DNA of 64,000 bases from Glossina fuscipes (Eukaryota > Arthropoda > Insecta > Diptera > Glossinidae). Numbering within the stretch: the first letter of the stretch is position 1; each line of letters starts with the position of its first letter. Shown piece by piece: positions 22,375 to 33,765 of the stretch. The position numbers were made by a program, and so were the translations under genes. The notes below the pieces were generated by a model. The model worked only from the letters and a program-made list of their open reading frames with translations, had not been told where the DNA came from and did not search any database. Location: positions 14,495,053 to 14,559,052 of the forward strand of contig NW_023998415.1 of NCBI RefSeq assembly GCF_014805625.2. Reading direction: 5' to 3'.

Positions 22375-22780
22375 CTTAGACGATATATTGTACCCGCCCG
22401 TGTCCCGAGCCCTCCGGTTTTAGGATTCCTATGAATACCGTCGAAATGATCGCCAAACAAATGATCTGATTCTGCAAATGGCCTCATATGCACGTAGTAT
22501 ATGAAGGAACGTCTCACTCGTCCCTTGGCAGGATCTGCATGAGTCGATACCGGACATACCCGTATTTTTAGCCCGTGACTAAACGTAGATCGCTTCTTCT
22601 TAGTTCCAGTAGTTTATGTTTTATATCGGCAGATTTTATGAATCTGCCCTTGTTCTCCACATTGCTTCCAATGGTAATCCGATTTTTTCTGCACCCATTA
22701 CGATACCGGCCTATAAATATGGCTTCTTGGTATATCAAAGAAATGTTGATGACCTATCATAATCTTTCGCATTTGAAGCT
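22375..22780 (-). pseudogene. LINE relic: C-terminal region, same lineage as 16580-17190
   Basis: Minus-strand reading shows FIKSADIKHKLLELRRSDLR and LVTG, then RLMQILPRDE in place of the zinc-knuckle region, and LAIISTVFIG. Residue order and nucleotide blocks parallel the 16.6-16.9 kb relic (the stretch around CATTGGAAGCA is shared). It is too eroded for a coding assignment. Confidence 0.55.
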
Positions 22781-22839
22781 CAAACCTAACCTGTGGCGGA
22801 CCGCGGCCTACCGTAAAATATCCTATATTACCGTAAGAG

Positions 22840-23070
22840 GAAGGCATTGTATGAGATGTGCTCGAAAAAGTGGTCCGATCCGAGCCCTTTTCAATTCGAT
22901 CGACGTCAATGTGCGAAAGTTCATTAAACTATGTTAAAAATTGCGGTCCATAGGCCAGGCGGACAGACAAGCTAAAAATTTGGTAACATTTAGTTCTATT
23001 TCAGGTCCTTCTGCGTGTGGCACACAAACTTAGAAAGCCTTTCGACTACCAGTTGTGTGGGGTATAAAAA
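22840..23070 (+). repeat. Dispersed repeat A
   Basis: It contains CGAAAAAGTGGTCCGATCCG, AAAAATTGCGGTCC, GGCGGACAGACAAGC, GTCCTTCTGCGTGTGGCAC and a GGGGTATAAAAA end. Confidence 0.75.
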
Positions 23071-24352
23071 TGATATCAATCTAAAACATAATCCAAAATA
23101 TTCTTGAGCGACTACATAAATAAATGGCACGTATCCGCAATTATCATTTTGTAATTTTCTTACATTCGCTTGGCATGGCGGCTGTCTAGTCCCAAGCTAA
23201 GGAGACACAAATACAACTTTCTCTCTGTCCTTTTCCCTCGCGTTCGCTTTAAATCGCTTTTTTTCTTTTTTATATCATAATTCTGACTTCTTGAAAGGTG
23301 TTCATTTGTTGCAATCTCTTACTTTTATTGCTAACAAGATTTTTGTCCACAGAGAAAACAAACACATCTGCAGGTAATTCTTTAGAAAACGGCATTTAAT
23401 TGACACAAAGCGAAAAAAATCCTCAGCGTTGACATTTTAGTAATATTTTGGACAAATATACACATTACCCATGAAAATGTGAAAAAAAGATAGAATAATA
23501 AAAAAAAAAAAAAGAAAAAGAGGAAAAGACAAAAGAAATGACAATTAAAACCGCCTACAAAAGAAATTACCAAAGGCAGACATTTATAAAAAATATATAT
23601 AAATAGAGAAATTTTCAAACCTCTACAAAATAAGAAAAATAATAATAATAATGAAAATAAAAATAAAAACTATTATTACAATGACTATGAAAAATTTTCC
23701 ATAACTGAAAATTTGCAGCCATATAATGGCATCTAATGCACAATCAAATCCTTGTAATTGCACTTTTCATCTCTAATTGAAAAACCTTAAGCCATAATAT
23801 AATAGAAATACAGAGAAAGGAAAAGGAAAAGAGAATTTAGTTTCTAAGAAAAAAATCAAAAAAAAATAAAAATAAAAATAAATAAATAAATAAATAAAAA
23901 ATACAATGCCATGTTCTCAAAATTATATTCATAGAAACTACTTGGGTAACAAGGGTGAAATTTGTACTATTTGTGTGTTTATATAGCATCAGAACAATTC
24001 AATTATATCTGACTAGTAGCCGGAATTTTTCGTTTGAATGCAATTTATATAATAAACATTTTCGATGTCACATAATGTTTTATTGTCTCTATCAGAAACA
24101 GTTGTCGTACGTATTACGTAAACGGAACAGCAAGCATGCAATTGGTTTTCTTTATTCTTCTGATTAAGTAAATAATAAAAATTGTTAACTACTGTCTTGA
24201 CAGCACCTTCTAGGTAGGAGGTCAGTTTAACTATGTTATCAAGTTTTAATAAAATTATACTGCTTGCTGGCAAATTATTATATTAATTTTTTTAGTAATT
24301 TATTTTTATTAAAATAATTGATTATTAATTTAATAAGTTCATGTTAATATAT
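23071..24352. other. AT-rich non-coding DNA
   Basis: A-rich stretch around 23480-23900 with an AAAT repeat near 23876-23898. No supported gene. Confidence 0.5.
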
Positions 24353-24365
24353 TAATGTAAAAGTA

Positions 24366-24556
24366 TTACTATTATTATTATTATTATTATTATTAATTTA
24401 GCCAGAGAATAAATTCTAATAAGTAGTAAAGTCTTAAAGCACTAGCATATCTAAGGCAATCGGCTTTTAATAAAAACTATACCGCATCTGAGATTTGAAC
24501 CCACGACCATTGAAATTGCTAGTCGAGACTGTTGCCTACTCGGCCAATCAGACGGA
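24366..24556 (-). repeat. tRNA-derived SINE, copy 3
   Basis: This is a full-length minus-strand copy with A box TGGCCGAGTAGG, B box GGTTCAAATCTC and an AAT tail. The target duplication is 13 bp with one mismatch: TAATGTAAAAGTA at 24353-24365 and TAATGCAAAAGTA at 24557-24569. Confidence 0.92.
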
Positions 24557-24569
24557 TAATGCAAAAGTA

Positions 24570-25833
24570 ATTATTGAATTCGCTCAGGCAACATCGCAAA
24601 GGAGTTTTACTCCACGGAAGCGTCCCAAACTCTGTTAAAAAAAAAAAAACCCGTTAACTGTTTCATTTCTACGATCACTTATGGCCGCTCCAATTTACGC
24701 CTCCTTCCATTTTTGAGAAAAACTTATTTTCAATGACATTAGAGCCGAATTTTTATATTCCAAAAAAAAATAAATAAATAAAAATAGATAAATAAATTTG
24801 TTCAAATTATCGCACACTCTCAAAAGCAAAAATTAAAAAATGTGAAAAAAAAAATGCACCCCAGAGGATTATGTAGACAACACTTTATTCATGCAATAAA
24901 TTTTAATTTTTTACGCGTTTCATAGTCCACATGAAGTTTATACGCTTGGAATCAATAATATTAACGTGATCAATACTAACGAGCTGTAATATGTACAACG
25001 GGGCATAATCAAAGCTAGTATAGTCATTCCATGCAACGATCTCGAGCATTATTATATGAATGCGTGAGCATAGCAGTGTGCACCCCTCTGTGCTGTTACA
25101 GTATGTTATGCGCTAAGAATTCCTAGAAATTATTTAAGTAAAATTTTGATAGTTTGTACATATATTAAAAAAAAAAAAAAAAGAACAGAAAAATTAAATG
25201 TTCCCTTTTTTTTATCATAATTTTTTTTTATAAAATGTAAAGAATTATGTAACGCATTGTTTATTTAAGTCGGCGCCAGGAACCAGTTCTGTGAAAATAA
25301 TAGTATAAATATTTATATGTATAGTCAGTTTTGGGTAATGATAATAAAGGTAATGGCAGTGAAGGTTCTGTATGGTGTTAATAATGTACATAGTCAACAC
25401 CGATTACTCCCTTGAATTTCTTCTTTTTTTTTTTTCCTCGTTTAAGAAAATTTGGGTTTTTTTTTTTTTTTTTTTTGTATTCTTCAACTTGGATTGGTTC
25501 TCTTAATTAAGGACACCGATGAACATTAATTGAGTCAAACCTTTCTCAATAGCTTGTAAGCTAAGAAGCGTAATTCGTCCTTAAAAAAAGAATAACACAC
25601 TATTTTAATCTGGCAACAATGCCTTCGTCCATGATACCAATTGTTTTTATTTAAAGAGAAAATTTCTGGTCCTACTGAGATTTTTCTTTCTCGTTTTTAC
25701 GCTGCTTTTGCAACTATTCTTATACGGAAAGGCCAACCACACTCATCCCAACCACATATTCATATCATTTGCATTAAGTTATGCTGAAAACTCATTAAAG
25801 ATGATAGCGTCCGCCATCATTAGTAGACAATTC
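24570..25833. other. AT-rich non-coding DNA
   Basis: Multiple A and T tracts (for example about 25455-25476). No supported gene. Confidence 0.5.
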
Positions 25834-25834
25834 A

Positions 25835-25871
<37 letters not shown>

Positions 25872-25945
25872 TAAAATGATTTAAAATTAATTAAATTCTA
25901 AGACTAAACTCTTAAAAGCACTAGCATCTAAGGCTATCGGCTTTG
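25834..25945 (-). repeat. tRNA-derived SINE, copy 4, 3' part only
   Basis: Only the AAT tail and the tail-proximal body (GCCTTAGATGCTAGTGCTTT in minus-strand reading) are present. The tRNA-like head is missing, as in a 5'-truncated insertion. About 15 bp of unrelated A/T sequence separates tail and body. Confidence 0.75.
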
Positions 25946-27414
25946 ACAATTCATAACATTGTTTATTTGTTCAGGATGTATAAGAGATTCATTTTAAAGT
26001 CTTGCGGAAGGGGTTTCAAGGTATCCAACGAGATTCTCATACACCGTGTACTGTACAAACTGTGCAAATGTGCGATAAATTTTTCATTCATCTTGCAATC
26101 AAACACTTTTACGTACATATATATATTAATGGATATTGAAAATTTCGGCCCAATCCGAAGAAAATGCGTTTATGGATTTTCGGTACAGTAACTATCGGAA
26201 GACTTAAAGCATGATAGTAACGGTGATGTAAAGAAGCAAAAATTTCAATATAAATGAAAAAGAATTAGAGAAACATGTTCCACACGTTGTTTTCGGTTTC
26301 TTCAAGCAGTGCATTATTGCTAAATGTTAAATTTAATTTAACGGATTAGTGTACGCTATGTATGGGACTGATATTTAGAAAATAACTAGTAGACCAGTAG
26401 AGCGATGAACATCTTGCCTTAAAACAACAAAAAGTTGAAGGAATTAAAAGCATTGATTCTCTTTATGATATTGATATATTTGTAAATCATGCATGGACTT
26501 TATTTTGCGAGATATTTTAAAATTGATAGATGATTCGTACAATGTTTCGTCCAATTTAATAAAATTGTGGTAATTGTTTGCATACATTAAACATAATCAT
26601 ATCTTGTAAGGTTTTGTCAAATTTCCCTACTGCCTCTATAAACATCTCTTGGGATTTACTTTAAAGCATGTGTTCACTGAGCGAGGGCTCAAGAATCTTC
26701 TTTCCCGTTCTAATTTGCAGAAATTGTAACACGTGCCCGGTAATCGCGGTAAAATTTATAAATAGTCGTCACAGTCACAGTCGTAAAGAGTTTATTATTA
26801 TGAAGAGAGACTTCAGAGTTTATTTGGACAAAGAAAGAAAGATGAGGGAAATGTATGAATGGCCAGTTATAAGTCAGGTACCATACTTTATACAAATCGT
26901 TTTAACAGTTTTGTACCTAAATAATTTGACAGATTTTCGAGACATAGTGAAACATATATAGATATATATATATATATATATATATGCCATACTGAAATAC
27001 GATTTCCTCAAAGCGTACGCAATATAGTTATTTTGAGTTACGTGTTACGCGTGAATTTTGACGAGTTACGAAAAATGCGGATAATGAGAAACCCGTAATG
27101 CAACGCGTCAAGGTCATGCTGCTTATTTGGCATTAAATGGCTATAGCGTACTATTGACCGATCAATCAAGTGAAACCATGTCTTTGAAATTGAACGCAAC
27201 AATAGTTAATGTAATTTAATTGATGCTTAAACTCAGATTGATGCCAGAAGACATGAAAAAGTGGTTTTGCGCCATCGAAACTCTAAGCCATGTCTTGCAA
27301 AACCGGTACAGGACCCCACAACTGCATTCGATTGCGATCAGAAAACCGTTTACCACGCCCATTACATCAATGAAGGGACGGGCAGGTTTAAATCGATTGA
27401 AGAATATATATACA
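25946..27414. other. AT-rich non-coding DNA
   Basis: It contains a TA tract at about 26960-26985. Short open frames (82 and 97 codons) have no recognisable content. Confidence 0.45.
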
Positions 27415-27416
27415 TA

Positions 27417-28607
27417 TTAGTTTGGGGAAAAAGAAATCCATTATTTTTCCGGTAGATCGCTGCACTGATAGATTTGATCGTAAAGTATCGATCAAACAAT
27501 TTCCGATACTGTACATTTACATACTGTACATTTCGCAGTAAAAAAAATTCTTTTGCTGTTTTTTGTTTGGTGCATTCAGTTGTGGAAGTGAACAAAGGGA
27601 AAATTCGGTACATTTTACAGTTTTTCTTTGACAAAGGCGAAAATGCAAGCCAGGCGGCTAAAATTGCGAATGGTGTTTATGGTTCCGATACTGTAACAGC
27701 CAATTATGTGCAATTTTGGTTTCGTAGATTTGATGTTAAAGATGCACCTCGCATAGGTAGGCCGGTCGTCGAAAATGTCGATAAAATCGGAGAAATGATC
27801 GAAGTTGACCGGCATGTTAGCAGTCGTAACATCGGCCAGGAGCTAAAAATCGACCATAAAACAGTTTTAAACCATTTACACAAAGCTGGATTCAAAAAGA
27901 AGCTCGATGTTTGGGTGCCACACCAATTAACAGAAAAAAACATGATGGATCGAATTTCCATCTGCGAAGCCTTGGCCAAACGGAATGAGATAGACCCATT
28001 TCTTAAACGGATGGTGACTGGAGATGAGAAATGGATCACATACGATAACCCTGTACGAAAACGATCGTGGTCAAAGAGCGGTGAAGCACCTCAAACGGCC
28101 AGGAAGGTTTTACTATGCATTTGGTGGGACTAAAAGGCGATTATTTATTATGAGTTGCTTCCATATGGCCAAACGCTAAATTCTGATCTCTACTGTGAAC
28201 AACTGGACCGTTTGAAGATAGCGATTGACCAGAATCGGCCAGAATTGGCCAACAGGAGAGGTGTCGTGTTCCACCAGGACAACGCTAGGCCACACACATC
28301 TACAGTAACTCGCCAGAAACTTCGGGAGCTTGGCACCAAGCGATTACCATCTTTTTCTTGCATTACAAAATTTCTTTAATGATAAAAAATTGGAATCTAG
28401 GGAGGATTGCGAAAATCGACTACTAGAGTTTTTTGCAAATAGAGACCAGGACTTCTATGAGAAAGGCATTTTGAAGTTACCTTTAAAATGGCAACAAATC
28501 ATAGAACAAAACGGTGCATATTTGACCCAAATCGGACAATCCGAAGCATATTAAATAAAGTCCTGAAGTTCATATAAAAATAATGGATTTCTTGTTCCCC
28601 AAACTAA
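27417..28607 (+). mobile_element. Nearly full-length mariner element with TIRs and TA duplication
   Basis: The element is 1191 bp, bounded by inverted repeats of about 32 bp. The left end begins TTAGTTTGGGGAA and the right end is its reverse complement with one mismatch, at position 14. It is flanked on both sides by TA (27415-27416 and 28608-28609), the target duplication of Tc1/mariner elements. The interior is one decayed transposase reading frame on the plus strand. Length, ends and duplication all fit a complete mariner insertion, and near-identical TIRs make it the youngest-looking DNA transposon in the window. Confidence 0.95.
27474..28554 (+). pseudogene. Mariner transposase, disabled
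   Basis: The reading frame encodes a mariner-family DD34D transposase that would cut and paste the element. An N-terminal HTH region starts near 27590. It is followed by DVKDAPR and GRPV, the linker WVPHQLTEKN, the first catalytic aspartate in MVTGDEKWITYDN, the second in FHQDNARPHTS, and the third in APSDYHLF. The C-terminus ends near KLPLKWQQIIEQNGAYLT. Damage: a few codons are missing between WFRRF and DVKDAPR; an in-frame TAA stands at 28131-28133 where the family has Trp; and a deletion plus frameshift after KLRELG (about 28330) removes roughly 12 codons including the usual HPPYSPD segment, so the D-34-D spacing is lost. The true start is unclear; the first ATG at 27474 lies before the conserved region. 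Motifs look closest to the cecropia/mellifera group, but I cannot place the subfamily. Confidence 0.93.
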
Positions 28608-28609
28608 TA

Positions 28610-30589
28610 TATACATATTATAATAGATTCTCAAATTCTTCGTTCTGGGTGTTGCAAGCGTTCTGATAAAAGTAATATGTCCAAATATCTTCGATGGCAG
28701 GTAAATGAGAATTATTTTATTACGGTTGTTTAAACCTAATTAAGTATTCCTTTCACTCAACATCAAATAGAGAATTATTAAATATTAATAAAATAATAAT
28801 ATATCGATTTCTTATATACTATACATAAATACATATGGTATCGTTATCTAATTTACTATCGCTATGCAATTGAGGATTATTACAACGCAATATTCTTCGT
28901 ATCGTTTAATAAATTATTCGAGAATAATAATACAAAAATTTCATCTTAATAAAATCATATGGAAAAGAAAAGTTTAGAAAACTATAGGTGACGCCAAGAA
29001 TTTCCTATTTTTCTATAATTCTCCTTTGTCGATATTAGCGTTAATATGTAACGAGCGTTATGTCGTGTTACAGGAATTCTTAATAAGTAAATATGTCAAA
29101 TATAGTTTTTAAATAAATCCATGTGCTATGCGTTTGAATTGTGAAAAGACTGCAGCGTGTAAAAATTTCTAAACAATGTCGCTGTCAAAAATGTCATAAT
29201 TTAAATAATTTATATGTTTTCGTGTAAATTAAGGACGGCGGCAATAATACTGTACAATTTTTTTAAACACATTATGATGTGTGGAGATATGTAAGAATCG
29301 TAATAAAGTGAATTTAAATTATTGAAAATAGAAAATGTAGACAAGTAAGCTAGTTAAGATTAACTATAAAAGGCCATCCCAAGCAAGAAATATGTAAAGT
29401 TTGAAGGTATTTTTAATTCAAATCTAGAGATTCGGTATTCGAGTCAACTTACGCGCCGTAATTTTCCATAGTCAAGTTAAATATTTCTACAGAATTCTAA
29501 ATGCGGACAGTGTCTATTACCACGAACAGCTAATCAGCGAGTAAACGAAAATGACTTGCTCGATTTCATTGGTTAAGAATGCATCCAGTTTAAGATATGA
29601 CAACAGTAACAGTAGGCAAACGCAAATTTCCCGACAAACTCACACACTATCATATAACAATATTAAAGATTTCGAATCCTTCTTAATTATCTACGAACTG
29701 TATCGATTTGTTTAATCTTTGACGTTCGCCTTCAGCTCTTACAACTCTTTTCCAAATATTTCTTCTTTTTTTTTTAGCTTGCAGTTGCTTTATGAAAACA
29801 TTCCCAAGTGTCAATAAACAAAGATGTTCATGGAGTTTGAATTTAGATTTAGAAAAGAATTGGAAAATAACGACAAACAGTGAGCGAGAAATATAAGCGA
29901 AAGGAGATGATTTTCCCTTTTAATAAATAATCGTTTTTGCCATAAGATAATAAAAGTTTAATTACTTGGTGAGTCTTCGTAAACTATCTGGTTAAGACAC
30001 ACGAGGCGCAAAACAATAAACAATTGAACAAATAATTAATTTGCAGATCGACATGAAATTAACATTAACTGCACTTCCGAAGTTTGCTTTATAAGAAACT
30101 CATCACACGGATCCCCAAAATATGCAGGAATGCTACATACTCATGATCAATAAGAAATACAAAATTTTTTCTAATTTGTTACGTCATTAGTCGCATATAA
30201 CGAATTAATTTCGCATCGAACTATTATCGTAGTAATAGCCTCGAAGCATTCGACGTATTTCTCCTACTTCGTAAGTCTCCTTAAACGTTGCTTAACGTTT
30301 TCAGTGCTGCACACAGTGTATTCGCTATGTTAATTTGCAAACTTCGTGTATTATTAATATATAATAAAAACATAAGTTTGTCTGCTATGATAAACCTATA
30401 AATAGAATATCACAAAAAAAAAAAAAAATTAATAATAATACAAAATATTTGGTCTAAAGAGGTTTAACTCTCAAACGGCATACACACACACACACGCAGA
30501 GGCACAATTTAAAGGTAATCTAAACCTGTTTGATTAAAACGTTACGTAATGAATGCTTTCAAGGATGAAGATCTCCACCTCTACACCGG
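28610..30589. other. AT-rich non-coding DNA
   Basis: A possible reverse B fragment lies at about 28640-28680 (CGTTCTGGGTGTTGCAAGCG); otherwise nothing recognised. Confidence 0.45.
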
Positions 30590-30830
30590 CTGAGTATGAG
30601 CAGCTTACTATGTAAGGATGGCGATTACTGTTCGCTTATTCAAATCTCAAGTGCGATAGTGTCTACTTTGGTCATATCTATAATGACTGGTAAGTCGATG
30701 CAAGCATACATCCACTAGGCTGCCGTCACCATTTCCACCGTATCTTTCTCTTCCCTTCCCACTTCTTTCTGACCGTCTCCGTGTTACGGGGACTCTACAA
30801 GACGTGGCGCATCCGCAACAATAACAACAG
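30590..30830 (+). repeat. Second SINE-like repeat, copy 2
   Basis: It contains TATTCAAATCTCAAGTGCGA, a GC-richer body with a pyrimidine tract, then CCGTCTCCGTGTTACGGGGA and an AAC-rich end. Order and spacing parallel 6030-6215. Confidence 0.45.
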
Positions 30831-33489
30831 CAAATTAATCTTAAGGTCTTCCATATATGTGTGTTGCACCCTAGTCATGATAAAAAAAATGAACTTTTTT
30901 TCATAGTTTCTTTTGGCGTCGTTTAAGGCGTATTATAAAAAACAGAAGTTGGCCCAAACTATGAATTTATTCTACATCACCTTCACTCTCAGGAAAGTAG
31001 CTTTTGCTACCTAGCTGTCCGAACACGTTAGCCATGTCTATTCGATGAGGAACTGTTACTTCAGTAGACATAGAAAAACGAAGTTTAACATTTGGATATC
31101 ATTTCTCCCACGTGCCCATGGTCCAAATGTCTTACAACGCAAAGAGTAAAGTTTTTTCTACTCTTTGCAATAATTGGACTTAGTCACCGAATGGAACGCA
31201 GTTAAGAAGTGTTGTTCAAACAAAGTAGAAATTTTTTATAATCTGCGTATGCGTGTAAAAATTTCAACTCACAGTTTTTCATGTAGCGGAAGCATTTGCA
31301 ATATGCAAAAGTTCATGTACGTCAAAAAACTAGCTTCACCTTCTCCAAATCTGATCATTTTGAAAATTATGAAATGTTCATAATACACGGTAGTATGTAT
31401 CAAACATTCAATGAAACATATATGCATATATGCATAAAATCGATTAAGTATAAGTTTTCCAAGTCCATGTCCTCTTGGCCATATTCGAATCATACGAATG
31501 ATTGTTAAAAAAAAATTTAATGCAAATGCAGCTTTTCTCTCAACTTTTACATAGATACGTAGTAATAAATAATAAAGCTTAGTATTCAATTTTGTATCAT
31601 GCAAGCTTCAGTCTCTTCCATTAATTTTACGTTCACGTTTCCAATTACTGTTATTAATACCCACACATAATGGCCCAATTACGAAGTACTTATCGAAAGA
31701 AAAATATTTTCGAAATAATATATTTCCCCTAATCTTCCTTAATAAAAAATATGTATATGTAGGTTATGCGAGATCTTACATAAAATAAGATAAAGAAATG
31801 AGTAGCAAAGCATAAAATTAATAATAATAACAATAAACATAAAAACAAACAATAAGAGCATTTACATAAATTAAAAGCTGAAAGCGTACGCTTGTTTTCA
31901 TCTATGACGTATACGAAGTAAAAGACGTGTTACCTTTATGCCAACCAACAAACAAACAAACAAACAAAAAAAAAGAAAAATAAATAGAAAAAACCAAATT
32001 TTATCACAAAAACACTCTCTTATAATGAAACAAATTTATTTGCTTGTATTTGAGAAAAGAGAGAAAAAGAAAAAGTATAATAATAATGTCAGTCACATAT
32101 ATATTTGAAGACTCGCAAGCGTAAAGATTCTTTAGCAGCATTTGGCTGACGAGTGTATGTATGCAAAAGTTTTTATTGCTGCTTGATGTTCTTAAAATTG
32201 AGTTTTCTTTTTCTTTCTTTTCTTTTTGTATACAGCCGAAAAATATGCTAAATCATCATAAAAAATGTTTATATTTTGCGTTTTTCTTTTTTTACTTTTT
32301 CTTTAACAAAATACTTGGGAATTGAATGTCAGAGGAAAATAAGGACTTCTAAGGAGTAATTGTCATGATAATTTGGATTTATAAAAATAAAATAAGTAAA
32401 TGTTGATTATCAACTTGTGGTATGAAGTACTCAAAATAAGTAAAAAATTTTGAAATTTCTACAGCAATAAATGAAAATCTTACTAAATATAACAATTATG
32501 AGATTTGTTACGAAAGCTTAACGTGAGGAAAAATAATTAAAAGTAAAACCAAATAATCCGTTTAACAATATGAAAAATGTCTTTTGATTATCACGCGCAA
32601 GTTTTCCCACCTACGGTTAAATTAAGCAAAAATGCTCACAGATATCTTATAACTAATTGTTGCCTGGGAATGCGTAACATTCACGATAAGTGAGATAGAA
32701 TATGATCGAGTTTTATTAGCTTAGCTTAGCTTAGCTAGTTTTATTAGCTTACTTTTTGGTACACTAATCGATTTTGCAATACATGAAAATAGTGGTGAGA
32801 CTGTATGCTTTACGAAAGTATGCCTAAGGAAATATATGTCGACTAAAGCTTGTACAGTTTTCTCACTCAATCTAAACTCAACTCCAGTTATTTGGCAAAC
32901 CTATGCAAATACAACTTCCCGTTTGTTTATTCATAAGCGATGCAAAGTCAGATTTCAATGTTATATCGCAATCGATTGAAATTTCACTTTCATCAATCGT
33001 CTTAAATTTGATTCATTTAATTTAATTAAGAAAGACAATTTTAATGAATACAAAGTTAAACAAGCAAGAATATCGTAGTCAGGCAAGGCCGAGTATCGAG
33101 TATCGCCACTAGCATCGCCTAGCATAAAGCTTCATTTATTCTCGTGATAAACTACCAAAGATTATGTCTATTTTTCACCTAGAGATAAATATAATACTTT
33201 TTATGAAAGCCTTTATATAGAAAGAACATGGTCCACGACCTGAACGAAAGTTGTCGAAATTTAGCAAAATTAATCTTCTTATCAAAGACATTATTATTCA
33301 ACTATTTTCATCATAAAGTACTGCAAAGTAATCTTTTTTACTATACAAAGGCTTACCGACTTTCCATAAACGGGGTGGAAAGGAAGGTAAGGAGATTGTG
33401 CTACCTAGCCCCAGTGTATTACAGTTTATATTTATGTCAAATTACTATTGTGAATCGCTTTTTTTTCATAAAATATTAAGATTTAAGTC
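30831..33489. other. AT-rich non-coding DNA
   Basis: It contains an AAAC run near 31945-31970 and a duplicated GTTTTATTAGCTTA around 32709-32752. No supported gene. Confidence 0.45.
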
Positions 33490-33765
33490 TTATTGTCGTG
33501 TTGACCTTGACTTCTGATCAGAATCCTTATAGAGGGCGGGGCAAAAAAAAAACGACTTATGCGACCCATATTTGGTATATAAATCACTTTTAGTTCAAAC
33601 ATATTACATATTAGACATTTTCGCAATATAAAGGTTTACATCACGTGGAAAGTTAGACAGACAGGCTTATATGGATTCGCGAAATGACTCGAATTCGATC
33701 GGTATAATGAAAAGTGGGTGCATCTTAAGTCATTCTGAAATTTAATATACTCTATACGACAAGTA
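33490..33765 (+). repeat. Dispersed repeat A, eroded
   Basis: It contains GAAAGTTAGACAGACAGGCT, ATTCGATCGGTATAATGAAA, GTGGGTGCATCTTAAGTC and TATACTCTATACGACAAG. Confidence 0.6.
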
